From the NCBI GenBank assembly GCA_963971225.1, contig OZ020269.1:108695486-108759485 (forward strand): 64,000 bases of DNA, written 5' to 3'. Below the pieces are notes generated by a model. The model had not been told where the DNA came from, made no database searches, and was given only the letters and a program-made list of their open reading frames with translations. Shown here one piece after another: positions 12,955-25,112 of the stretch (the first letter of the stretch is position 1; every line of letters starts with the position of its first letter). This stretch comes from Melieria omissa. Its lineage: Eukaryota; Arthropoda; Insecta; Diptera; Ulidiidae. The position numbers and the translations under genes were made by a program.

Positions 12955-14776
12955 TACGAAATATTGTTTTAAACATTGCAATTATATTTATTTTATTAAT
13001 TTCAGGTAACAAACTAGTTCGGTCTGCGGTCTGCTGTAGAATTTGACCACTGTGCACAGTCTATCAGCGCGGAGCTACAGTGACGAATGGTGCAACCGCG
13101 ACCTTTGCCATTTCGTAATCTCTTTGGAAGTGTAGTTAATCTCATTAGGCATGGACTCATAACATAAGTAGTTCAGACCGAACCAAGAGTCCAAGAGTCA
13201 AACTCTGTTTTTGTGAAACTTATTTTCGAGATTTAATTGCACTCTTCCCCCAAAACGCGTCGAATATTAAAACACAATACCGACCCCCAGATGCCGAGGT
13301 TATCGCTGAGCCACGATTATTGAAATGTTCTGGAAAAGAAGCGCCTCTTTAGGGCGGCAACCGAAATTCATGAATCCAAGAACCCAACACTTGCTGCTCG
13401 TGCTGGCGATTGAGAAAAAGTACAATCTTAATTAACACAAAGTTATTATATTTGTTGTCGTCCGAGTGAATATAAACCAGATAAGCAAATTTCGGTCGTT
13501 AAAGCTATCAGCGCATTGGCGTTCGGTACGTTCCAGTGGGTTGGAACTGCGCGCGCAAGGTTTGTTGTTAGGCGTAGTTATGCGACTTTGGCCGCACAAC
13601 AACAACAACAACATACAATTGCAAATTTGCATAACTTTCGGACGATGTTTGATAATGTTCGAATAATCTCTGCGCCCGAGCAAATTATTTATTTAAATGT
13701 TGCGCGCTACACCTGCTGAGCGTAAAGAGCCCAGAACAAGCCAACAAACAAGCGTCATAATCATAAAATTAAGTCACCAGAAATGCAAACGAAATTGTTC
13801 GACATGTTCATGCAAATCGAGAAAATCGAACTGTGCGCATTCGACAGCGACTAATTTGCTTTCAAAAACCATAAAATGAAATGACATGAAATTTGCATTT
13901 CAAGCGGATTCAGGCAGGAAATCAAGGCAGCTGACATAATCGACATTATGCTTTATGAATTTGGAGATTAGGTTGATTTTGACCTACTGCAGCTCATCGG
14001 GCAACTAGGCGAAGGCTGCAACTAATCGTTAGTTAGTCCGCCTGATAATGTCACCCACTGTTTCCTAAACACAAAACGAATGTAGTCCAGAATATCGTTG
14101 CTGACGGCGCGATTCCCACTTCGAAGCCATTTGCAGCGATATTTCATGGTGCCCTACATTGCGCTGACGTCTCCTGTGCGGAACATCCGCCGCAACTAAT
14201 TCCAGCAACTAAAGACCGAGCCATTGCCTCCAAAGTTCAGGGCAATAATTTTTCCCGTCCGCTTGCCGCACCTTACAGATGACACTACGCATTGACGTTT
14301 CGTAATAATCCACACACAACATTGGGCCAAGATATCCACAATGCCCAGCAAATGGACCAAAGCACCAGCAGACGGATAGTAAAACTGAGAAATTCACACA
14401 CGAAAATATCATACAAAATGCCTTAAGACTTTCGGAAAAACGTTTCGTACAAAAGTTTTTCACTAAAACAACGAACGCCAGCAACAAAAAACGCATTTAA
14501 ATATTTGAGTTTGTAAATTTTGCAGCTGTTGACAATATTTTTAGGTTTTTTTTTATTTTCGTGAGCATTTATTGTTTGCCACTTTTTTTCAGTGACGGTG
14601 ACGGAAACGCCATGTGTCAAAACATTTTTCTTCGCCTCCAAAAATTAAGATCTCATAAAAAAAAAATGTAATATTCGCCACAAAAATACCTGCAAGACAC
14701 TCGTTTCATGCGGAAATTTAAATATGCCACTTTTTGGTGAGCGAGAGCAAAGTACCTATTTGCCATCAATGTGAAG
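12955..14776. other. no gene recognised
   Basis: Contains (AAC)n near 13600 and several short open frames without family resemblance. No splice-consistent exon chain was found. Confidence 0.35.
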
Positions 14777-14835
14777 AAATCTTTTCAACTCGCCACTTGG
14801 AGTTGGCATAAAACTGAAGGTCCCTTTAATTTGAG
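14777..14835 (+). mobile_element. SINE body fragment
   Basis: This matches, with divergence, the part of the 15023-15350 SINE that runs from the AACTCGCC block to the GGTCCCTT block (about 15207-15250). The tRNA-like head is absent, so it is a 5'-truncated or eroded copy lying just upstream of the complete one. Confidence 0.55.
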
Positions 14836-15022
14836 GTCTCAGTTCCGTAATCAGGATATGTGGCAGCAGGGGCGTAGCCAGAACTTGGTCATGGTACTTT
14901 TAGTAGATACTAAATTGTTTGCCAATTTATTACTACATGTTTTTAAAAGTACACTGCACCTTAAAAAAACAAAATCGATGCTAATTTGCAAAGAGCCAAT
15001 ATTAAGTTTTGCTTTAAAGTTG

Positions 15023-15350
15023 GCACTCGCCGTAGCTCAGCTGGCCAGTGCGTTGGGCCGCGAGTCAAATGCGACGCACGAATCCAGGTTCAATACCCCG
15101 TTGCGTTAACACAAAAAAAAAGAAAAACAACAATTTTTCTTACGGCGGCTGTCCTCTCAGCAGGAAATGGCAAACCTCTGAGAGTAAAATTTCCTATGAA
15201 AAAGCTCCCAACTCGCCGTTCAGAATCGGCATAATACTGTAGGTCCCTTGCAACCTTGTAAAAATTAACACGCACAACATGGATGGTTGCGTGTAGCTAG
15301 GCCTTAGTCTCGTAATCGGGCTGTCGTGCCAGTCAAGAAGAGAGAAGAAG
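15023..15350 (+). mobile_element. tRNA-derived SINE, complete copy with 7-bp duplication
   Basis: The head at about 15028-15105 looks like a tRNA gene: A-box-like GTAGCTCAGCTGGCCAGTG followed by B-box-like GGTTCAATACCCC. An A-rich spacer and a body shared with 10770-11075 follow, and the element ends in a GAAGAGAGAAGAAG-type tail. AAAGTTG flanks both sides (15016-15022 and 15351-15357). The cloverleaf is not intact, so this is not a functional tRNA gene. Confidence 0.88.
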
Positions 15351-15369
15351 AAAGTTGAAAAAAAGATTT

Positions 15370-15520
15370 CAATTGATAAACCAAGTTTATGGTGATGATC
15401 GTTTATCCCTTGGCAGGGTTCATGAGTGGTACTCGCGATTCAAAAACGATTGTCAGGACATAAATGATGACCAACTTGTGAGTCAACTGAAATCCGCAGA
15501 TTCCATCAAAACTTGGCAAT
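15370..15520 (+). pseudogene. mariner transposase N-terminal relic
   Basis: One frame reads YGDDRLSLGRVHEWYSRFK followed by NDCQDINDD. This matches the second helix-turn-helix pattern of mariner transposases (D..L...xVxEWxxRFKxG...xxDD). It is a fragment of about 45 codons with a stop straight after. No start codon or catalytic region is attached. Confidence 0.6.
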
Positions 15521-15657
15521 AAATCATCATGTAGCAGCCAAAATCGACTTGAAATTGGATTTAAGCTTCGCTTTAATTATACCCATCTGGGTAATCTTTT
15601 ACAGAACAAATTCGAAAGTAGTTTTTAATAAACAAAAAAATTATTTTGGAAATATTA

Positions 15658-16615
15658 CACAGTGCAACAAATTAAAAAAAAAATTCGAGGGACAAGGTCA
15701 AACCCATCTCATTCGATAGAGGATCTCAGTAGATGAAAAAGTGCCAGGGGATTGTTCTCGGAATGTTCGAGTTTTTGTTTTAATTGAGTTTAAAGATGGC
15801 GGCTTAAAGCCCTTTCCCGAAACTTTTAAAACATCATATCTCTTGACTCAAATGTCAGAAAGGAATAATTTTACGTCAAATGAAAGGTAATGAAATGAAG
15901 TCGATGACACAATATCCTTTTTTGGAAAAATGTAATGAAAAAGGACTTCAAGGACATCAAATAAATTTGTATCCTTGAATATCCTGGAACCCGTAAGAGC
16001 TAAATTTATATAAGTGACTTCTGGTAAAAAGGCATTCAAAGATCTATACTGCATATTAATTCATTTCAATCACTTTAACTGTTAAGCCACTACAGCGTTT
16101 CAAAAATTATACACTGCTAAATTCATGTTTTTTTGTACAGAATATCTCGTAGTTGCTTCTTAAAAACATCGAATGTAGCAAAGCACATTTTTTTAATGGT
16201 TGTAGAGTTTTAAATTTAAAAGTTATTTACATGAAATTTATAAGCAGTATAGATGTTTGAATGCTTTTTCACTAGAAGTCGTTTATATAAATTTAGCTTT
16301 CACGGTTTCCAGGATATTCAAGGATACAAATTTTATTGAGGTCCTTCATAAATTTTTCCAAAAAGAATATTCTGTCATCGACTTCATTTCATTACCTTTC
16401 ATTTGATGTAAAAATTATTCCTTTCTGACATTTGAGTCAGGAGATATGATGTTTTAAAAGTTTCGGGAAGGGGCATTAAGCCGCCATCTTTAAACTGCAT
16501 TTAAAAAAAAACTCGAACATTCCGGGAAAAATCCCTTGGCACTTTTTCATCTACTGAGGTCCTCTATCGAATGAGAAAGGTTTGACGTTGTCCCTTTTTT
16601 CAGTGTTGCACTGTG
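15658..16615. mobile_element. foldback-like CACTA-type MITE, about 390-bp arms
   Basis: The left end begins CACAGTGCAACA and the reverse complement of the right end is identical over those 12 bases. The arms (about 15658-16047 and 16232-16615) are imperfect inverted copies over nearly their whole length, leaving a spacer of about 185 bp. TTA flanks both sides (15655-15657 and 16616-16618). Termini and duplication resemble those of the element at 8065-9398, so the two probably share a mobilising transposase. There is no coding capacity. Confidence 0.8.
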
Positions 16616-16924
16616 TTATTCATGTTATTTGTTATTTTGTATACCAAACACCTACACGGGTGATCACAGGCGCTTCCGTCACAATTTTGAATAAAACTCA
16701 AAAACATTTTTTTTACGTACCTCACTATGTGTTCAATAAACCCTTTGAAAAGAAATCTTCTCATATTTTCCATAGTCGCTAAATAAAACTTTAAAGATAG
16801 GCTTTTTTCAAAAAACGGACTATCAGGATTACATAAATCTTTGGTAAGGCAGAAGTAAAGCATCTCAAAATATAACATTTTCACATTTTAACTGAACAAA
16901 TAGACAATTGTGATCTGATTTTTT

Positions 16925-17130
16925 GACTAAAAGTCGAATTTTAACCATCAACCACTCTTCGTTTTCACCTGATGCGGCATCGTGCGACTTTCACCTTATA
17001 AAAAAAAGAAGGCGTTTTGAGGGCGTAGAAGCCATCCAAAAGGCTTGTACCGACATCCTGAAGGACGTTCCAGCCGACGATTTAAAACACTCATTAAACA
17101 TGCTTTTAGATCATTTGCTTCCCAAGTATT
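16925..17130 (+). pseudogene. mariner transposase C-terminal relic
   Basis: The frame contains FSPDAASCDFHLIKK, corresponding to the mariner SPDLAPCDFxLF block with the third catalytic aspartate. Next comes RFEGVEAIQKACTDILKDV and a typical C-terminal tail. The upstream catalytic region is missing. It is not clear whether this belongs to the same insertion as the N-terminal relic at 15370. Confidence 0.65.
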
Positions 17131-17199
17131 GTATAGTCGACCAGCATCGATCGAGTTGTATTTGTTTATCTGTCAATTATAACTATTTTGGCCACTAGT

Positions 17200-19975
17200 A
17201 AGTAGTACAAGGCCTAACTTTTCAGTGTTTTCGCTTAGTCAGTGCTTAGTTAAATATAGCACGCAGATTACAATCACAACGAGGCGTGAGTGAGTGAGTC
17301 TCATTTAATTGATCTCTTAAAACACCGAGACTTACATATGTAAATGCAAATCCTTGTTTGCGCTGGCCACAAACAAAGGAAACGTTTCTATTGATTGCAG
17401 CAATTTCTAGAGCATGACGGGATGGCGTCGAATAGTTATAACAAAGGCAACAACAACAACAACAACTGGCACATTAATCGGACTTGCCTATAGCAACGAA
17501 GGGGAAATATCACGAAAGCTGTTTCCAAGTCATAATTCGGGCAAAGATCGCAACCCCAGCGCTCAACGTATGCAAAACAAATTACAACTGCTGATAATTT
17601 TGCAAATTCTTGTGCATTTATATGCACACATCGACCCCACGTACTACAACTGGAACTAGAACTATCATAGAAGAACGCTGCAAAGCGTTTGGGCCAGCGC
17701 GTAGCTAGACAGGCCGGCTCAATCGAAAGGAAAACGGGGTCTCCGGAGTCCGGCAAAAGCCAAATGAATTTCAAATGAATGGAATCGTTTGATTCGCACC
17801 AAACGTCAAAAGTCAAAGCCTGCAAAAATAAATGCAAAAAGTGCCATCAACCGCAAACGTACTAAAAAATTGCCATTTGTGAGCGGAATGTGTCAATTCA
17901 GTGAAAACGATCGAATTCTGCGCTCTGGTCAAAGTTTTATTAATGCGCCCAAACAATGATCAACATAGGCGTCCACAGAGCAATAATCACATTAAGAGTG
18001 TCAAATTTGCTGACTGTAGAGTGACTTTTATTAAATATGAATATGTGTTCCTCCATTTTAATTTTAAATATTTTATTATAATTCAATAATTGCGCATTTA
18101 AACGGCTTACTGACTAACATTTGCATGTACATACATCATTGAAATTGGATTATTATCCATGAACATGGATCGCTAACTCTGAGCAAATATTTTATTCGAA
18201 CCAGCCCACGAATGAAGGTCGTTAACAATTACTTCCTGTTTCTTCATTTTCAGACATATTTCAAAATTAGCTAAAATTTATGTATAAAAGGAGCAACAAA
18301 TTAATGTAACTATTCTAAAACAAACAACACTAATGTGTACAGACAAATATTTCCAATAATAGTCAAGTGTTATTTTTTCCGCAGGTTATAGTAATAAACA
18401 ATAGTAATAGAAAAGTAGTGAAATAATGAACAAAATAAATAAATAAGAATTGAATAAAACAAAATATGTAAAAAAAAGCCATGGAAATTGTGTGATTGTT
18501 ATTAGGTACTTGTTTTTATTGCTTTTAAGAAATTCAGCTTTTCCAAAAAAACTTTCGCCGCTTCACATTTGTAAAATTTTTCTCCCAATATCTGTAATCA
18601 TGCAAAGAAGCTATTCACCGACTTTTTTCTTGGCGACGTGAATACCGCCAGCGTTCATCTTCAAACCCAAACTGAAATTTACATGGAAAGAGACGAGCGA
18701 AAGGCACAACAAGAAATAGCGATCTGAACTGCTTTACATTTTAAATGAAGCCACAACGAACAGTTTTTTAATTCAATTTCTATATATATATGCACATACT
18801 TTAAGCATTGGTCAAAAGTTAATAAATTTCGAATATACCACAATAAATAGATGAAAAGAAAATTAAGATAAATAATAATAGATGACAAAATTAGTGTTCA
18901 CGAAATTTAATACAAGGAAAGCAAAACGTTTATTGGACAGATTTTTTAACAAAAATTCAGAGATAGCCACATTGGATTAGACATTCATAAGCATTGAGTT
19001 TAGTCGGATAAATCAAAAGGAAAATACTTGCATGTGATTTCTCCACTCTACTGAATCGTATTTTCTATCCAATTTTAATTCTTTGTTTATAAAAGACGCA
19101 ACCAAAACTAATCTCCACTACAAGCTAGGAAATGCAAAAAAACATCAAATATGTTTATACAAAATTTACTATAAATAATTAAACAGTCAGCTGCACATTC
19201 GATTCGAGTCTTGCTCTGTCGTTGGATCCCGTACTCTGGCCCGAGGCCGCTCATTTGAATTTCAAACAATTCAACCGAAACAGGAAATCTCGACATGCCT
19301 TCGGTTGGTACACGGGAAACGTCAGGCGTTAACTGGCGGCACATAAAATACAAAATCAATTTGACAACTTCAAAAATGGTGAGCAGTTATGCTGACGTGG
19401 CCAGCAATCTCGCGAGCATCGAATTGGTGGATGTCGTTGCGGCTGTTGCCATTCGAATCGATTAGCATAAAGTGTCCTTTTCGTGGACGGCAGAAACCCC
19501 CAGTCGATCAAAGCGCACAACAACGGTTGGATGTCGGCAATGACGTAAAAGGGAATGCACGAAAATGCGGTGACCACAAAAGAAAAGCCCAATCGTTGAA
19601 TAAACATTTAGAGATGCGTTTCTTTCTATGGGTCAACAGGTCACACACCAATTTATGTATCAACAGGTACGGAATGGTGCACAGAATATTATTTTGCAGG
19701 GGTTAGCCTCCTTGTCTTGCAGTCCATCGATATTTCGCCATATATTCATTTCAATAATATGTAATACCATTATATCGAGTTTGGAAGCTTTAACTTCCAA
19801 AACCCATTTTTCATTTTGTTATTAAATGCCATGGAAGCCCTATGGATATAACTATCTCATTAACTATTGTCACCTGAGAGTGCAGCAACCGAAATTAAAT
19901 GTTTTCTTTGTTATCAGACCTACGTCTGTCTGACTCATGATTTACTAAAAAAAAATACGGTAGCCTCTGGCGTGC
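17200..19975. other. no gene recognised
   Basis: AT-rich sequence with GC-richer patches near 17640-17760 and 19390-19520. No exon could be assigned on either strand. Confidence 0.35.
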
Positions 19976-19979
19976 TTAA

Positions 19980-20685
19980 CCCTTTCGCTTTAGATTTTTA
20001 CGTTTTATGCTTCTATGTGGTCCATGCTCGTTCTCTGTGATTGTCCTGCACTCAGCAGAAAAAGATTTCTCCAGCTAGGGGCTATCACCATAGCCCCGGA
20101 AACGATCTGGAATCTATAACCCCAAAGAGTGCTTAAACTAATAAAAATCCTCAACTTAGAGGGTAAAACCAGGCTTGCACAAAAGATCTACACTGGTCGC
20201 AGTGCCTAATAGCCTCAATATTATTATTGTTAGTCTATGTTGTTACATTAGCAACAATCCATAAGAAATTTTTGAATTTTTATACTCAGACCCTGTATTT
20301 TAGAGTGTTTTTCTATGAGAGAAACCACATTGTTGTGGCTGTAATAATTACTTAAACATACAACTTTTTACGCATAACGAAAATTTAAATATTTCATTTA
20401 CTTCAGCCAAAATAAAAAAAAATCATCTAAATTGAAAGAAAACGTCAAATTAAAAAGATCTCTAATTTTTTCTGCTTCTTCTTCCTTTACTATGTCAAGA
20501 TATACTATTAAAAAATCGTGTATACTTCTCTTCTCTAAACTTAAATATTCAAGTTATTATTTTCGTTTTTTCCTGAAACTTCAACCTATTCTAAAGACCA
20601 ACAAAAAATGTATTCTTGAAACCACAGAGTGTTCACACGTCCACAAAGTAACATATTGTTATATGGCAACAAAATAGCGAAAGGG
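19980..20685 (+). mobile_element. complete piggyBac-type MITE
   Basis: TTAA occurs at 19976-19979 and 20686-20689. The enclosed 706 bp begins CCCTTTCGCT and ends AGCGAAAGGG, a perfect 10-bp inverted repeat. TTAA duplication and CCC termini are diagnostic of piggyBac-mobilised elements. There is no transposase frame. A rearranged copy lies at 7924-9765 in the other orientation and lacks roughly 200 bp of the interior. Confidence 0.85.
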
Positions 20686-20898
20686 TTAATCTAAATATGT
20701 CTGAGGGCATCCGCCTCCGGCGTAGCCTGCGATTCCATACAACTGGAACATGATATTTAATATACGCAACAGTGTCGAAAAGACGTGGAATAAATATAAA
20801 TTTGTTAATTAAAATTCTTTGAAATCGCGATTCGCAAAGTAAAAATCGTTTTTAGGTAGAAAGTGATCAGACAATTAAACAGACAGACACTAAATTTT

Positions 20899-21022
20899 TT
20901 AGCCATCTGCACTCGCCACGGCCAAATCCACATAGTTGGCAACGCCAATGCGTCGGCACAATTGTTTTGACAGCCACTCGGCATAGCTCGAACAGCTGAT
21001 GCCGCCGAATCGCGCATTGAGT
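20899..21022 (-). other. possible orphan coding exon upstream of IntS8
   Basis: On the minus strand an acceptor-like TTGCAG at 21023-21028 precedes a frame reading LNARFGGISCSSYAEWLSKQ and continuing to YVDLAVASADG and a stop at 20899-20901. Composition is protein-like and third codon positions are moderately GC-rich. No partner exon was found, because IntS8 occupies the upstream side. It might be a terminal exon of an unknown gene, a 5' exon, or chance. Confidence 0.25.
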
Positions 21023-21088
21023 CTGCAACAGTTTTGTTTAGAAGCGAGTTTTATATTTTAAAAAGAGCTCAAATTGTTAAAAGGAACA

Positions 21089-24000
21089 ATGGAGGATCCT
21101 TTGCGGCCAAAGGCGGTCCCGCTAGCAGCCGAGACTGTGCTGTGGTTTGAATTTCTTCTGGACCCTGAATTGATAACGAAGCATCTGAAGAAACCCAATC
21201 CAGGTAGCACAGCCATGCCGCAGTTGAAAATGTCATCTGAAATATAATCTCTTTGGCAGAACCCAGCGCCGTGGAACTGATGGCACAATTCATCTCAATG
21301 ACGCCAGACACCGTGATGACGGCGCAGTATGACCTCACCTCACCGGACACTGAAAGCATGCCTGGTGGAATACCAGTCACGCCCGGCACTGGAGTGGCCG
21401 GCAGCGGCACTCCAGGCGTGCCCGATGGCTTACGAATATCGCGCAAACAATTCGCCTTAAAGATTTTAGCTTTAAAAGTGGCCACTTGGCTAAAGTGGAA
21501 TTTGGGTAGGTAAACTGACATTGGATATACCATTAACATTATCGAGATTTATCTTATTGGCTTCTCCAGATGTGCTGGAAAAGAGTTTGCCCATTCCCAA
21601 GCAACTGTATCTGCTACGCGACTTGTGCACAGTGTCCTTTGGTAAATTGGTGACCATACCACTCCCACCCGATTTTCCAACGAAAATATGTGAGTATGCG
21701 TATTCTGATGTGAAAATGCCCTTTAACTGTATGTAACCTGATCTTACAGCGGCCGAAGGCAATGAGAATGCTGCGCGCTTTGCGCTGACCTTTTATCACC
21801 GTTGGGTGCTTCGCTTGCAAATACTCAAGGATATCGCTATGAAGGCGGCACGTCCCTCTATGGGCAATATGTAAGTTAACAGCTGACATTTCCATGGCAA
21901 AACATTTGTGAATGCTCGCTTGTACTCATGTGTGACGAAGGTTTGTGCCCATGGAGCCTATGCATCAGTTTTTTGCGCCGGAGATTCCGCCACAATCCAG
22001 CATCGAATATCTGCAAGAGCTGTGCAAGTCCACGGAACCATTCTACATCTTCACCTACGATACATTTACCACATTGCACCCACACACAGCCTCTATGCAA
22101 CAGAATTTCGAACAGATGCACCTCATATCGCTGGCAGAGCTGCGCACGCAGATCTACTTCGATCTGGTAAATTTCTACATGTACACCAAGCAGTATCGGT
22201 TGGCACGCGATGCCGTCAATGAGTGCCGTAAAAATCTCAACGAAATCAAAGCGGAGTACAATAAGACGACGGAATTTCGCTTCTGTCATCTGAACGAGGA
22301 CGAGCTGGAAGGGTATCTGCTGGCGTGTGGCGTCAGCGAGCAAAAGGTCACGCTAATGGAGCGTTTCAATTTGGCGCAACTGACACAGTACAAGGTTTGC
22401 GGGAGAAGCTTCTAAACTAAACAGAAATACAAATATTTGTATTGAACACAACCTTCTCTATAGGACATCGTGCAGATACTACAGGAGGACAATCACGTGC
22501 GCGAAATTCCGCTTGTCAGCCGGCGAATACTGGAGCTGGACATTGAGGGCGCCATATCGCAGGGTATGTTAAAGGAACCGCGCACGCTGGAGATGCAGGT
22601 GGCGGCGCTGAATGTGATACGTGGCATTTTCGAGGAGGGCAACATTTTTGCAAGTGTGGACTACTTTGAAAAGTACCGGTCAATGAATTGCTTTGCCGCC
22701 ATTGTCGAGGTAAATTGCTGACTGCGATCTGTTGTATTTTATATCATCATGCTGTCGTCTGGCAGGGCATCGTTCACGTGCTGCCGCACTGCAGTTTGAG
22801 CGAACGCAACTGCATCAAACATTTCCTGCTCAACTGTATTGTGAAGCACGGTAGTGGGAAGCAGTTTTTGCAGCAAGTGCAGCACATTGGTGTGTTTTCG
22901 CTGACTGAGTTGAACGATTTAGAACGCCAAATTGCCGAGGAAGAGTTGTTGGCGCCGCCGCTGGCCACACTTAGCGAATGGAAATTCAACTCGAAACGTA
23001 AATTCGAAACTGGTAACAGATAAGATGGGGAAAAAATTAAATATATTTTTTTTTTAGTTCCACGCATCGAAATCGGATCGCTGGAACGCCAGCTAATCTC
23101 CTGCACCAATGCGAATACGGTGCGCAAACTACTGGTCAAGTTGGCGGCCACGAATCCCACCAAACCGCTGTGGACTGTTAATCCTAGCTGGGAGATTGCC
23201 ACGCCCATCAAATCACTGCTCATGTCCATGCAACGGGGCTTTCTGCAGGACTTTGCCTATGTGCTGCTCGGAAAGGCACGCGAGATGACCGCAAAAAATG
23301 TAAGGTCACCTATCACTCGACCTAGAACCTTTGTGTCGATAAGATGTAATCTTCTGTTGTAGGACTACGTCGGTGCCGTCTCAATGCTGAGCGTGCTGAA
23401 GTCGGAGACCCAGCGCCAAGAACTCTCCAACACCACCATAGTGGCCAAGCTGGGCAAGCAGGTTAACTGGGAGATTCTCTTCATACAGATCACGCAGTGC
23501 CTGGAAGAGTGGAACCGTAAAACGCTGGACTTGCAGTCACTGGGAAATCGCTGCAAGCAGTGTCTCGGCTCACTGCAAAGTGGCGACAACATAATACCGC
23601 GCATCGAAGTAAGCCTTCGGAACCGCTGTACAGTGTACAAGTGATAGTTGCCACCAATTTCCCTTCCCACAGATTATAGAGAGCTGTGCGCTGATGCTAT
23701 TGAACCTGGGCGATTGGAGCGCGTTAATGTTTCTGGACAAACGACTGCCGCAGCTGGAACTACCCATTGCGTTTGCGGCAACCATCTTGGACATGGAAAA
23801 AACCAAAGGGCCGAAAAAAATGTGTCGCGATGCTTGGGACCTTGTGTTGTCCATGTTCTTGAATACCTCGAAGCGCAGTGGCGGCGGTGGCGCGGGCAGC
23901 TCTCGCAATTCGCCCTGTCTGGCGGTGTCCAGCGCTCTGCAGCCGTTCCTCAAACGCATCCGCAATCAAATGCTCTTCTCACTAGCAATTTCCTTTTTGG

Positions 24001-24937
24001 GTAAAATCCACAACATTCTCAAAGACGATCCGAACCACGATTTGAGCGGAGAGTACATGCAGCTGTGGCCGACCAGTATCAGCAAGTATATGCGCTTTGG
24101 TCTACCTATGTCCGTGCTGGTTTCTGAATATATAATTAAATGTGCTTGTTTGCAGCCCGATTGGTTATAGCATACGCTCGGTGAGCGAAACGCTGCACTG
24201 GCTCCTCACCGAAGCCCTCAAGTACTATCCGCAGTCAATTGCCTGGCTCAAAATGAAGGGCGACCTGGAGCAGGGTAAGTCGCCGACAGTCGTTCAAATC
24301 AGCATCCAGTAAACAGTTGACATTCATATTGGTTCATTTCGTCCACCTCAGCGATCGGCAACAATGAGGCAGCTATGCGTTGCTATGTCAATGCACTGGT
24401 GACTGGCACCGATTACTGCACATTTCCGCTGCAGCGCAATGTGGCTGACGACTACGTCATACGCAAAATGATTCGCTGCTCCTCGAATTTGGGCTGCCAC
24501 ATGCAGGCCACAGTGCTGTGCCAGGTGAGTGTTGCTGCCTTTGCCAACTTATTTCTTTTTTCGCAAATTTCAATATTTCTTAACAAAGTTCTTGGAGGAA
24601 ATCGATTACGGGATCGTGTTTAAGAACCTGGCGGAAAAGTCCTCCAACTTCACCGACGCCATGGACGCTTACTACAACTGCATTTGGGACACGACACTGC
24701 TGGAGTTCATCATCAATTTGCATGCGAAGAAGGGCGAGCACAGCCGCAAATTGGAAGCGGTAAGAGGCAGCAGGTACATATGTTTTGTTAATGGGATTTT
24801 TCAATTTGATTTTGCAGATCGCAATTATGGGCTCACTGGAGCTGAATGCAAACAATAATGACGAAATTAAACGCGAAGCGGCCGCCATACGCAAGACGCG
24901 TTTCTTGCGAGCGCTGGCAAAGCAGTATTTGCTGTAG
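21089..24937 (+). CDS. IntS8: Integrator complex subunit 8
   Basis: This encodes a subunit of the nuclear Integrator complex, which cleaves snRNA and attenuated mRNA transcripts and brings PP2A to paused RNA polymerase II. Fourteen exons are readable: 21089-21203, 21260-21505, 21570-21689, 21750-21870, 21941-22394, 22464-22709, 22766-23012, 23058-23299, 23363-23608, 23673-24085, 24156-24274, 24352-24524, 24589-24759 and 24818-24937. They total 3033 bp (1010 aa), close to the roughly 1000 residues usual for the family. The WFEF motif near the N-terminus (residues 19-22), reported in human INTS8 to be needed for PP2A association, is intact. A Gly/Pro/Thr-rich stretch lies near residues 60-90 and a Gly/Ser loop in exon 10. 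The rest is helical-repeat-like. The exon 10 donor was placed at 24085 because it alone keeps phase. The start is the first ATG of the only N-terminal frame that joins in phase. Confidence 0.95.
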
Positions 24938-24984
24938 ACGAGGCAGAGAAATGCATGCAATGCTATTCAAATTAATTTGCATTT

Positions 24985-24990
24985 TTTATT
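24985..24990 (-). terminator. Fen1 poly(A) signal
   Basis: AATAAA read on the minus strand, 123 bp beyond the Fen1 stop. It is the only such hexamer between that stop and the IntS8 coding region. Confidence 0.6.
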
Positions 24991-25057
24991 TTGTCATAGC
25001 AGTAACTTGAATATATTGATAGAGTAATTAGCTGATAGTTGTACTTAAGACGTTTTA

Positions 25058-25063
25058 AATAAA
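25058..25063 (+). terminator. IntS8 poly(A) signal
   Basis: AATAAA about 120 bp after the IntS8 stop codon. Because the Fen1 signal on the other strand lies further left, the two mature 3' ends should overlap. Confidence 0.7.
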
Positions 25064-25112
25064 CCAAATACGAAAAATAAGAAATTAGCAAAATTAAAAA
25101 AAAGCAAATAGT

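Noticed and set aside
15028..15105. tRNA gene
   Set aside because: A- and B-box-like motifs are present, but the cloverleaf is not intact and the sequence continues into a SINE body with target duplications.
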